This document shows positions 1-5,528 of a stretch of 5,528 nt of DNA, piece after piece (position 1 is the stretch's first letter; every line of letters starts with the position of its first letter). The notes beneath the pieces were generated by a model. It did not search any database, had not been told where the DNA came from, and was given only the letters and a program-made list of their open reading frames with translations. The DNA comes from Pseudomonadales bacterium (GTDB lineage: Bacteria; Pseudomonadota; Gammaproteobacteria; Pseudomonadales; Pseudohongiellaceae). The stretch lies in the NCBI GenBank assembly GCA_031277435.1, contig JAITMI010000264.1, forward strand, positions 1 to 5,528, written 5' to 3'. The translations under genes were made by a program, and so were the position numbers.

Positions 1-317
1 CTTGAAAAATCCACAAGCAATTCGCCCTTGAATCTGGTCAACCACGCATCTTTCTTGAATTGCTGGTGATAGGCATCCACCACGAACGAAGAATTTTTTA
101 CTGCCTCGCGCGCGCGCTCCATCGATTCCGCCCGCATGAAGGCGAACAAATAATCCTTGCCATCAATCTTCGTGAGAAACCAGCTTTCTAACATCACCCC
201 TTCATTTTTCAGGGTTTGTAATGCCTCGTCCTTGTGCTGATTGAGATAAGCAGCCCACTCTCTGACTCGCTCAAGGCTATCCGGCTTCAACTCGATTACG
301 ACACCACTCGTTTCCAT
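1..317 (-). CDS. DUF6176-like small protein, C-terminus cut by window edge
   Basis: The reading frame starts at ATG 317-315 and stays open for 105 codons to the left edge, so the C-terminus is missing. The start is supported by GGAG (plus-strand ctcc 326-329) eight bases upstream. The visible protein begins METSGVVIELKPDS and has a small alpha/beta pattern: a beta strand, a helix with LERVREWAAYLNQHKDEAL, then TLKNEGVMLESWF, a strand around KDYLFAFMRAES, and a segment with DAYHQQF. From memory this matches the DUF6176 family, small soluble proteins of about 100-115 residues whose biochemical role is not known; the fold resembles ferredoxin-like ABM/dabb domains. No signal peptide or membrane segment is visible. 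It lies 44 bp downstream of topA on the same strand without an obvious terminator, so it may be read through from topA. The family call is fairly secure; no function is claimed. Confidence 0.75.
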   Translation of the reverse strand, partial: METSGVVIELKPDSLERVREWAAYLNQHKDEALQTLKNEGVMLESWFLTKIDGKDYLFAFMRAESMERAREAVKNSSFVVDAYHQQFKKDAWLTRFKGELLVDFS

Positions 318-325
318 AACATTCT

Positions 326-329
326 CTCC
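326..329 (-). promoter_or_regulatory. Ribosome binding site of the DUF6176-like gene
   Basis: GGAG (within GGAGAG, plus-strand 324-329) lies eight bases before ATG 317-315. It is the reason for choosing this start. Confidence 0.6.
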
Positions 330-361
330 GCGCCAACCTACTCCGTGAAGCGTTTGAAGGT

Positions 362-3007
362 CTATTTCCCCGCCCTGCCCTTGCTCTGCTTCTGCACCCA
401 CTTGCCGTTTTCGTAATAGGCGGCCCAGCCGGTGGGTTTGCCTTCGAGTTCGCTTTGTACGTATTGCTCGCGGGTTTTGCGGCTGAAGCGTAGGACGGAG
501 GGGTTGCCGTCTGGGTCTTGTTGCGGGGCGCTGAGCAGGTAGTGGTATTTTGGATCGATCTGCTGTTTATGCGGGATCAGCTCGCGGATCAAGGGGGCGC
601 GGGTTTCGCGGTTGCGGGGGAATTTGCTGGCGGCGAGGAAGAGGCCGGAGGCGCCGTCGCGCAGTATGTATGTGTCGTCCACTTTTTCGCATTTGAGTTC
701 GGGCATGGGCACCGCGTCCATTTTGGGCGGGGCGGCTTCGCCGTTGCGTAGCAGCTTGCGGGTGTTCTTGCAGTCGGCGTTGGCGCAGCCGAAGTATTTA
801 CCGAAACGGCCAGTCTTTAATTGCATCTGGCTGCCGCATTTGTCGCATTCGAGCGTGGGGCCGTCGTAGCCTTTGAGCTTGAAGTTGCCGTATTCCACTT
901 CAAAACCCGGACAGGCGGGGTTGTTGCCGCAGACGTGCAGTTTGCGTTTGTCGTCGATCAGGTAGGAATCCATCGCGGCGTCGCAAATTTTGCAGCGATG
1001 TTTGCTGATGAGCAGGCGCGATTCGGCTTCGTCGTCGGCGTCCACGCTGATGGCTTCGTCGCCGGGGATCAGGTTGAGCGTGGATTTGCAGCGTTCCTTC
1101 GGCGGCAGGTTGTAGCCGGAGCAACCGAGGAACACGCCGGTGCTGCCGGTGCGAATCTGCATGTTGCGGCCGCACAGCGGGCATTTGATGTCGGTTTCGG
1201 TGGGGTCGTTGGCGCGCATACCGCCGTCTTGCGCTTGGGCCTTTTCCAGCTGTTCGGTAAAGTCAGCATAGAAGGCGTCGAGCACCTTGATCCAGTCGAG
1301 CTTGCCTTGCGCGATGTCGTCGAGGCGGGTTTCCATGTTGGCGGTGAAGTCGTAATCCATCAAGTCGCTGAAGTTTTCGACCAGACGATCTATAACAATG
1401 TCACCCATTTTGAGCGCGTAGAAACGCCGGTTTTCCAGCTTTACGTAACCGCGTTCCTGAATGGTGGAAATGATGGCGGCGTAAGTGGAGGGGCGGCCAA
1501 TGCTGCGTTTTTCGAGCTCTTTTACCAGACTGGCTTCGGTGTAGCGCACCGGCGGTTTGGTGAAATGTTGCACCGGTTCCAATTCGCTCAGCTTGAGCGT
1601 ATCGCCTACTTGAATGTCCGGTAGCACCAGGTCTTCGTCTTTATTGGCGGGGAATACGCGGGTATAGCCGTCGAATTCCATGATGCGGCCCTTGATGCGC
1701 AGTTCAAAATCGCCGGCGCTCACGTCCACCGAGGTGCTTTTGTAACGGGCGGGCGGCATCTGGCAGGCCACGAACTGTTGCCAGATGAGGTTGTACAGGC
1801 GCACTGCGTCGCGTTCCATCGCGGCCAGCGCGGTGGAGTTTTCGCCTACGTTGACGTCGGAAGGGCGAATCGCTTCGTGCGCTTCTTGCGCGCCTTCGCG
1901 GCTGCTGTAACTTTGCGGTTTTTCCGGCAAATAATTCTTGCCGAATTTTTTATCGATATAGGCGCGGCAGGCGTCCACGGCGTCCGCGCTCAGGTGCGTG
2001 GAGTCGGTACGCATGTAGGTGATGTGGCCGGCTTCATACAGGCGCTGCGCCATCATCATGGTTTTTTTGACGCTGAAACCGAGCCGCGTGGAGGCCGCTT
2101 GTTGCAAGGTGGAGGTGATGAACGGCGCTTTGGGGCGTGAGGTGGTGGGCTTGTCTTCGCGCGCGCTGACGCGGTAGGCGGCGTCTTGCAAGAGCGCCAT
2201 CGCGGCGCGGGTTTGCGCTTCGTTACGCGGGCGGAAGTCGGCGCCTTTGTCGCGCAACACCTGGAATTTCAGCGCGCCCTTGGCTTTGCTGCTCAAGAGA
2301 TTGGCGTACAGTTCCCAATATTCCTCGGGCACGAAGGCGCGGATTTCGCCTTCTCGTTCCACAATCAGCCGCACCGCCACCGATTGCACGCGGCCAGCCG
2401 ACAAGCCGCGCGCTACTTTGGCCCACAAGAGCGGCGACACCATGAAACCGACCACACGGTCAAGAAAGCGCCGCGCCTGCTGCGCTTCGACGTGTTTCAT
2501 GTCGAGTTCACCCGGAGCGGCGAAGGCGGCGTCGATGGCTTTCTTGGTGATTTCGTTGAACACCACGCGCGAATAGCGTTTGGGGTCGCCGCCGATGGCT
2601 TCGCGCAGATGCCAGGCGATCGCTTCACCCTCGCGGTCCAAGTCGGTGGCGAGGTAGACGTGGTCGCAGCTTTGCGCCAATTTTTTCAGTTCACTGACGA
2701 CTTTTTCCTTGCCGGGCAGGATTTGGTAGTGCGCTTTCCAGCCGTGTTCGGGATCGACGCCCATGCGCGCCACCAGTTGTTCCTTGGCCTTGCGCGCCTT
2801 GTGCACGACTTTTTGGGCGGAGCTGAGCTTGCGGGTTTCGGCGGCCTTCTTGGCGCGCTCCTTGACATCGGTTTCTTCCGTGCTGCCGCTCACCGGCAAG
2901 TCGCGGATGTGACCGATGCTGGACTTCACCACGAAGTCCTTGCCCAGGTATTTGTTGATGGTCTTGGCTTTGGCGGGCGACTCGACGACGACTAGATTTT
3001 TAGCCAT
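362..3007 (-). CDS. topA: DNA topoisomerase I (type IA, omega protein)
   Basis: TopA relaxes negatively supercoiled DNA in the cytoplasm by cutting one strand, passing the other through and resealing; it needs Mg2+ and balances gyrase. The protein has 881 residues (E. coli TopA has 865). The Toprim domain opens with [12 protein letters not shown] (Glu9 is the catalytic acid) and has the DxDxE triad at D122/D124/E126 in [12 protein letters not shown]. The central type IA domain has the active-site tyrosine Y331 with R333 in [11 protein letters not shown]. Other family blocks are [16 protein letters not shown] (199-214) and [12 protein letters not shown] (499-510). Three C-terminal zinc fingers follow, with cysteines at 609/612/629/640, 672/675/693/699 and 721/724/741/746. 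A zinc-ribbon-like tail (about 768-870) ends with [15 protein letters not shown]. All key residues are present and the frame is intact. The start ATG 3007-3005 matches the usual [13 protein letters not shown] beginning; AGGAA lies 12 bases upstream, slightly far. A short upstream frame ends in TAATG overlapping this start. The identification is very secure. Confidence 0.98.
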   Translation of the reverse strand: MAKNLVVVESPAKAKTINKYLGKDFVVKSSIGHIRDLPVSGSTEETDVKERAKKAAETRKLSSAQKVVHKARKAKEQLVARMGVDPEHGWKAHYQILPGKEKVVSELKKLAQSCDHVYLATDLDREGEAIAWHLREAIGGDPKRYSRVVFNEITKKAIDAAFAAPGELDMKHVEAQQARRFLDRVVGFMVSPLLWAKVARGLSAGRVQSVAVRLIVEREGEIRAFVPEEYWELYANLLSSKAKGALKFQVLRDKGADFRPRNEAQTRAAMALLQDAAYRVSAREDKPTTSRPKAPFITSTLQQAASTRLGFSVKKTMMMAQRLYEAGHITYMRTDSTHLSADAVDACRAYIDKKFGKNYLPEKPQSYSSREGAQEAHEAIRPSDVNVGENSTALAAMERDAVRLYNLIWQQFVACQMPPARYKSTSVDVSAGDFELRIKGRIMEFDGYTRVFPANKDEDLVLPDIQVGDTLKLSELEPVQHFTKPPVRYTEASLVKELEKRSIGRPSTYAAIISTIQERGYVKLENRRFYALKMGDIVIDRLVENFSDLMDYDFTANMETRLDDIAQGKLDWIKVLDAFYADFTEQLEKAQAQDGGMRANDPTETDIKCPLCGRNMQIRTGSTGVFLGCSGYNLPPKERCKSTLNLIPGDEAISVDADDEAESRLLISKHRCKICDAAMDSYLIDDKRKLHVCGNNPACPGFEVEYGNFKLKGYDGPTLECDKCGSQMQLKTGRFGKYFGCANADCKNTRKLLRNGEAAPPKMDAVPMPELKCEKVDDTYILRDGASGLFLAASKFPRNRETRAPLIRELIPHKQQIDPKYHYLLSAPQQDPDGNPSVLRFSRKTREQYVQSELEGKPTGWAAYYENGKWVQKQSKGRAGK

Positions 3008-3106
3008 TACTGCTTGAATTTCCTAAAGTTTTCGAGAAGGAACAGCGACGGCGGCCACACCGGCGCATAGTCCATGAACGCAGGTACCGGCAGCAAAAAG
3101 GCGGGC

Positions 3107-3135
3107 ATTAAACCATCGCTGTTTGCAAAAGGAAA
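3107..3135 (-). promoter_or_regulatory. Possible topA promoter (weak)
   Basis: On the minus strand TTTAAT (plus 3107-3112, five of six matches to TATAAT) is preceded at 17 bases by TTTCCT (plus 3130-3135, only three of six matches to TTGACA). It would give a leader of about 90 bases before topA. The -35 is poor, so this is only a candidate; topA might instead be read from the ilvE promoter. Confidence 0.22.
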
Positions 3136-3155
3136 GGCGAGGGCTGCCGTGTTTA

Positions 3156-3184
3156 CTCCCTCCCTCGCTTTGCGGGGGAAGGGG
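3156..3184 (-). terminator. GC-rich hairpin just after ilvE, no T-tract
   Basis: An imperfect stem-loop with loop TTT at 3169-3171 begins six bases beyond the ilvE stop codon in the direction of transcription. The inner stem is CGC/GCG, continued by three C-G pairs and one A-T pair with occasional mismatches or wobbles, then further C-G pairs. There is no run of T after it on the minus strand, so it is not a classical intrinsic terminator. It could protect the 3' end of the ilvE transcript, weaken read-through into topA, or be a dispersed intergenic repeat. Confidence 0.35.
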
Positions 3185-3189
3185 CAGGT

Positions 3190-4224
3190 TCAAAGCGTGA
3201 CCTCGTGCGTCCAGCCAAAGCTATCGGGGCGCTCGCCGCGCTGGATTTCGCAGAGGGTGTCGTACAACTCCTGCATCACCGGGCCGACGCTTTCGCCGTT
3301 GCCGTAGAAACGGTGCCAGGCGCCGTCGTACCACAGCTTGCCCACCGGCGACAGCACGGCGGCGGTGCCGCAGGCGGCGACTTCATTGAAGCTCTGGATT
3401 TCGGCGCGCAGGTCGATGGGGCGATCTTCAATTGGCATTCCCAATACCTGTTTGCCGATCTCCATGATGGAGCGGCGGGTGATGCCGGGCAGGATGGCGC
3501 TGGAGCTCGGGGTAATCAGCTTGCCGTCTTTGGTGGCGATCACCACGTTGGCTGAGCCTGCTTCTTCTATATAACGATGCTGCGCGGCGTCGAGATAAAG
3601 CGCCTCGTAAGCGCCCAGTTCCTGCGCCTTGCGGGTGGCGTAGAGGCCGCCCGGATAGTTGGCGCCGGCTTTGACGTCGCCCAGGCCGTGCGGTGCAGCG
3701 CGGTCGAAATCGCTGACGGCGAGCGATACCACCGCCAAACCGCCGCTCTTGTAGTAGGAGCCCACCGGGCAGACGATGACGCGGAATTCATATTGCTTGG
3801 CGGGCCGCAGCCCCATATTGGCGCCGACGCCGATCAAGAGCGGGCGGATATACAGCGACGCGCCGCTGCCATACGGCGGCACCCAGGAGGCATTGGCGCG
3901 CACCGCTTCGACGACGCCGCGCAAGAACAGTTCGCGCGGCACGCGCGGCATGGAGAGGCGGTCGCTGGTGTTTTGCATACGCTCGCAGTTGAGCTCGGGG
4001 CGGAACAGCAGGATGCGCCCGTCCTTGGCGGTCTGCGCCTTGAGACCTTCAAAGCATTGCTGGGCATAGTGCAGCGCGGGGGAGCCTTCGTGCAGTTGGA
4101 TGTATTCGGAGGTGACGAGTTCGCCTTCCGACCACTGGCCATCAAGCCAGGTGGCGGAAAAACGGTAGTCGGTCTTGGTGTATTCGAAGCCGAGATTGCT
4201 CCAGTCGATGTGCTGCTTTTCCAC
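3190..4224 (-). CDS. ilvE: Branched-chain amino acid aminotransferase (PLP, class IV)
   Basis: This cytoplasmic PLP enzyme transfers the amino group between glutamate and the 2-oxo acids of leucine, isoleucine and valine, the last step of their synthesis (EC 2.6.1.42). The protein has 344 residues, typical of the longer BCAT subfamily shared with mammals and actinobacteria rather than the 309-residue E. coli IlvE. Visible family blocks are LHYAQQCFEGLKA (51-63), IRPLLIGVGANMGL (126-139), GDVKAGANYPGGLYA (182-196) with the probable Schiff-base lysine K185, RYIEEAGSANVV (217-228) with the glutamate that contacts the pyridine nitrogen, ILPGITRRSI (244-253) and EVAACGTAAVLSPVG (281-295). The start is GTG 4224-4222, chosen because GGAG lies seven bases upstream and no in-frame ATG is close. 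It is divergent from tatD and is followed on the same strand, after 182 bp, by topA. No other amino acid biosynthesis gene is adjacent. The frame is intact; the family call is very secure, while the exact substrate preference is inferred. Confidence 0.94.
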   Translation of the reverse strand: MEKQHIDWSNLGFEYTKTDYRFSATWLDGQWSEGELVTSEYIQLHEGSPALHYAQQCFEGLKAQTAKDGRILLFRPELNCERMQNTSDRLSMPRVPRELFLRGVVEAVRANASWVPPYGSGASLYIRPLLIGVGANMGLRPAKQYEFRVIVCPVGSYYKSGGLAVVSLAVSDFDRAAPHGLGDVKAGANYPGGLYATRKAQELGAYEALYLDAAQHRYIEEAGSANVVIATKDGKLITPSSSAILPGITRRSIMEIGKQVLGMPIEDRPIDLRAEIQSFNEVAACGTAAVLSPVGKLWYDGAWHRFYGNGESVGPVMQELYDTLCEIQRGERPDSFGWTHEVTL

Positions 4225-4231
4225 GCCTGTT

Positions 4232-4235
4232 CTCC
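4232..4235 (-). promoter_or_regulatory. Ribosome binding site that fixes the ilvE GTG start
   Basis: GGAG on the minus strand lies seven bases before the GTG at 4224-4222. No ATG is available in frame nearby, so this site decides the start. Confidence 0.65.
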
Positions 4236-4242
4236 GCGATGA

Positions 4243-4269
4243 TTGCCGCTGTTAGCCGCCGATTATACT
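4243..4269 (+). promoter_or_regulatory. Possible tatD promoter overlapping that of ilvE
   Basis: TTGCCG (4243-4248, four of six matches to the -35 consensus) and TATACT (4264-4269, five of six matches to the -10) are spaced by a short 15 bases. Transcription would begin near 4275, about 120 bases before the tatD ATG. The -10 shares four bases with the TATAAT of ilvE on the other strand. The short spacing makes this a candidate only. Confidence 0.3.
4262..4267 (-). promoter_or_regulatory. Probable -10 box of the ilvE promoter (TATAAT)
   Basis: A perfect TATAAT on the minus strand would place transcription start near 4255 and give a leader of about 30 bases before the ilvE GTG. No good -35 is found at 16-18 bases upstream (about TGCCCT), so an activator or other contacts may be needed. 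It overlaps a plus-strand TATACT. Confidence 0.5.
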
Positions 4270-4344
4270 CAGAGTTCCGTAATTAGGGCACCATTATTGA
4301 CCAATTCCGGAAGCGCTCCGCCAGCCCTCCTTCACATGGACAGC

Positions 4345-4376
4345 GGCGCTTTGCGCCCCTACCATCGGCGCTTTTT
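4345..4376 (+). promoter_or_regulatory. Leader with two mutually exclusive small hairpins before tatD
   Basis: GGCGC (4345-4349), GCGCC (4353-4357) and a second GGCGC (4367-4371) are arranged so the middle segment can pair with either partner. The first pairing has a three-base TTT loop. The second has a nine-base loop and is directly followed by TTTTT (4372-4376), as in a weak intrinsic terminator. The stems have only five pairs, so attenuation is a hypothesis, not a demonstrated site. Confidence 0.25.
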
Positions 4377-4397
4377 CATGTGACTGTCCCCTGCCCC

Positions 4398-5210
4398 ATG
4401 ACCAACACCCTGATCGACATTGGCGCCAACCTCACGCACGAAAGTTTCGCGCCGGACCTCGACGCCGTGCTCAGCGCCGCCTGGCGGGCGGGGCTCAGCC
4501 ATATCATCGTCACCGGCAGTTCGCGGGCATCCAGCCGGGAGGCCGCCGCGCTCGCCAAGGCGCATCCGGGGCGGCTTTACAGCACCGCTGGTGTGCATCC
4601 GCACGAAGCCAGCCACTTCGACGAGCACACCAGCGGCGCACTGCGCGATCTCTATGCCTTGCCGGAAGTGGTGGCGGTGGGCGAAACCGGCCTCGACTAC
4701 AACCGCAACTATTCCCCCGTGCCGGATCAGGAGCGGGTATTCGCCGAACAGTTGGCCTTGGCGGCAGAAACCCAGCTCCCGGTCTTTTTGCACCAGCGCG
4801 ACGCGCATTCGCGTTTTCTGCCGATCCTCAAGGAGCAGCGCGATCAGCTCAGCCGCGCCGTGGTGCATTGCTTCACCGGCACGCGCGAGGAATTGTCCGA
4901 TTATCTCGACCTCGACCTCTACATCGGCATCACCGGCTGGATCTGCGACGAACGCCGCGGCCAGGAACTGCAAAATCTGGTGAAAGACATCCCCCGCCAC
5001 CGCCTGCTGCTCGAAACCGACGCGCCCTATCTGCAACCGCGCACTATCGCGCCGCGCCCCAAGCATCGGCGTAATGTGCCGGAATATCTCCCGTGGGTGC
5101 TGGCGCAAGTGGCGGTTTGTACGGGGCGGGAGGCTGAGGAAATTGCGCGGGAGACTACGGAGAATGCGCGGGTGTTTTTTGGCTTGGATGATCTGGCACG
5201 AGGCCCGTAG
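4398..5210 (+). CDS. tatD: TatD family metal-dependent deoxyribonuclease
   Basis: TatD is a cytoplasmic TIM-barrel metallohydrolase; the E. coli enzyme is a Mg2+-dependent 3'-5' exonuclease on single-stranded DNA linked to repair of oxidative damage, and despite the name it is not needed for Tat export. From ATG 4398 the product has 270 residues (E. coli 260). It is TatD proper rather than the YcfH or YjjV paralogues: the N-terminus is DIGANLTHESF instead of an HxH motif, and it has YSTAGVHPHE (61-70), VAVGETGLDYNRN (92-104), LHQRDAHSRF (131-140), VHCFTGTREE (156-165), YIGITGWICDERRG (175-188) and LLETDAPYLQPR (204-215). Likely metal or catalytic residues are E96, H132, H157 and D208. An alternative GTG start at 4380 adds six residues; neither start has a good ribosome binding site, and ATG is preferred because the family starts just before DIG. 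The stop codon TAG lies inside the left arm of the following palindromic element. It is divergent from ilvE. Confidence 0.95.
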   Translation: MTNTLIDIGANLTHESFAPDLDAVLSAAWRAGLSHIIVTGSSRASSREAAALAKAHPGRLYSTAGVHPHEASHFDEHTSGALRDLYALPEVVAVGETGLDYNRNYSPVPDQERVFAEQLALAAETQLPVFLHQRDAHSRFLPILKEQRDQLSRAVVHCFTGTREELSDYLDLDLYIGITGWICDERRGQELQNLVKDIPRHRLLLETDAPYLQPRTIAPRPKHRRNVPEYLPWVLAQVAVCTGREAEEIARETTENARVFFGLDDLARGP

Positions 5211-5322
5211 CCGCCTTGCCCGTCTCGCTTTCCGGGGACATCGTAAACCCATCCCTGGGGACTCGCGGTCGGCCATCCCTGGCCTCAAGCGCCCCGGAAA
5301 GCGAGACGGGCAAGGCGGCTAC
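5207..5322. repeat. 116-bp palindromic element with perfect 31-bp inverted arms (MITE-like)
   Basis: The left arm 5207-5237 (starting GTAGCCGCCTTGCC, ending TTTCCGGGG) and the right arm 5292-5322 are exact reverse complements over 31 bases. Pairing stops at 5238/5291 inside and 5206/5323 outside. The 54-base centre holds two smaller hairpins (5248-5259 and 5271-5284), each with a TCCC loop and each containing CCATCCCTGG. No coding frame, T-tract or clear target-site duplication is seen. The element is GC-rich and borders the AT-rich DNA to its right. It could be a non-autonomous mobile repeat or a REP-type dispersed element. Transcribed, it would form a very stable hairpin that may stabilise the 3' end of the tatD mRNA or hinder read-through. 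Confidence 0.85.
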
Positions 5323-5381
5323 TCAGCAAGCAGACAGCTAATTGAATAGACAGCCACTACCAAGTTGGTTAATACTGTGGA

Positions 5382-5395
5382 TTGCATGGATGCAA
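5382..5395. promoter_or_regulatory. Small palindrome, possible operator of the downstream gene
   Basis: TTGCAT-GG-ATGCAA is a perfect 6+2+6 inverted repeat in AT-rich DNA, 57 bases before the ATG of the exported-protein gene. Its position suits a regulator binding site. No well-spaced -35/-10 pair could be assigned around it, and a palindrome of this size may arise by chance. Confidence 0.3.
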
Positions 5396-5452
5396 ACTAG
5401 AATAAACCTATCAATTTATTTCAAAAACAAGAGAAAATAAGAGAAATTAAAA

Positions 5453-5528
5453 ATGAACAAAATATTATTATCTTCAATCATCGGCTGCGTTCTTTCAAGC
5501 TCTTACGTAATTGCAGCCGAAGAGCAAC
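5453..5528 (+). CDS. Exported protein of unknown function, N-terminus only
   Basis: The frame starts at ATG 5453 and stays open to the right edge (25 full codons). A weak Shine-Dalgarno-like AAGAGA (5439-5444) lies just upstream, and the same AAGAGAAA also occurs ten bases earlier (5429-5436). The visible product begins MNKILLSSIIGCVLSSS and continues to YVIAAEEQ. This is a standard Sec signal peptide: a lysine near the start, a hydrophobic core, and a probable signal peptidase I cut after VIA or IAA, about residues 21-22. The mature part is almost entirely outside the window, so its function cannot be told. The AT-rich codons and upstream region differ from the GC-rich genes to the left. The cysteine at position 12 is probably too close to the start for a lipoprotein. 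Confidence 0.6.
   Translation, partial: MNKILLSSIIGCVLSSSYVIAAEEQ

Noticed and set aside
821..1624. Long plus-strand open frame opposite topA (267 codons); similar ones at 1778-2140 and 2186-2995
   Set aside because: They lie wholly inside topA on the other strand, have low-complexity content rich in Ala, Gly, Val and Phe, and match no family. High GC keeps antisense frames open.
3007..3192. Programmed read-through of the ilvE TGA to extend the aminotransferase
   Set aside because: The protein already ends where the BCAT family normally ends, and the downstream frame shows no domain.
3577..4242. Plus-strand open frame opposite ilvE (221 codons)
   Set aside because: It is a shadow of the intact aminotransferase gene, with no own ribosome binding site or family motif seen.
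4359..5288. 309-codon minus-strand open frame opposite tatD
   Set aside because: It is antisense to a clear tatD, starts inside the palindromic element and shows no recognisable domain.
5207..5322. Palindrome as a classical intrinsic terminator or CRISPR fragment
   Set aside because: No T-run follows either arm, the loop is 54 bases, and there is no repeat-spacer series.
5453..5528. Lipoprotein signal with Cys12 (IIGC) in the exported protein
   Set aside because: The stretch before the cysteine is only 11 residues with a very short hydrophobic core; a later AxA-like site (VIA/IAA) fits signal peptidase I better.
1..5528. tRNA, rRNA, CRISPR array, transposase, or a novel multi-gene system
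   Set aside because: No cloverleaf, rRNA stretch, regular repeat-spacer pattern, transposase motif or unexplained gene cluster was seen by eye; the genes are mostly housekeeping.

Overview
The window looks like a piece of a gammaproteobacterial chromosome carrying core genes. The main reason is the DNA topoisomerase I. From memory it follows the Escherichia coli TopA layout closely, down to three C-terminal tetracysteine zinc fingers and a distinctive C-terminal tail. The TatD protein is likewise of the E. coli type. Genus or family cannot be read from the sequence. Positions 1-5210 are GC-rich; from about 5323 onward the DNA becomes clearly AT-rich.

Layout: the first half lies on the minus strand. 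Reading that strand from right to left there is a branched-chain amino acid aminotransferase (ilvE, 3190-4224, GTG start), a 182-bp spacer with a GC-rich hairpin, then topA (362-3007), and 44 bp later the start of a small DUF6176-like gene that runs off the left edge (1-317). The three may be partly co-transcribed, because no convincing T-tracted terminator separates them. On the plus strand, tatD (4398-5210) is divergent from ilvE. The 173-bp spacer between them holds a perfect TATAAT for ilvE that overlaps a TATACT on the opposite strand.

Directly at the tatD stop codon sits a 116-bp inverted-repeat element (5207-5322) with perfect 31-bp arms; its left end supplies the stop codon. After it comes an AT-rich spacer with a small palindrome, and then the first 25 codons of a gene for an exported protein (5453 to the right edge).

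Functionally these are mostly housekeeping genes: relaxation of negative supercoils (TopA), the last step of branched-chain amino acid synthesis (IlvE) and a metal-dependent nuclease of DNA quality control (TatD). Nothing links them into one pathway. I see no new defence, mobile or biosynthetic system here. The most unusual objects are the palindromic element capping tatD and small leader-like structures upstream of tatD and topA.
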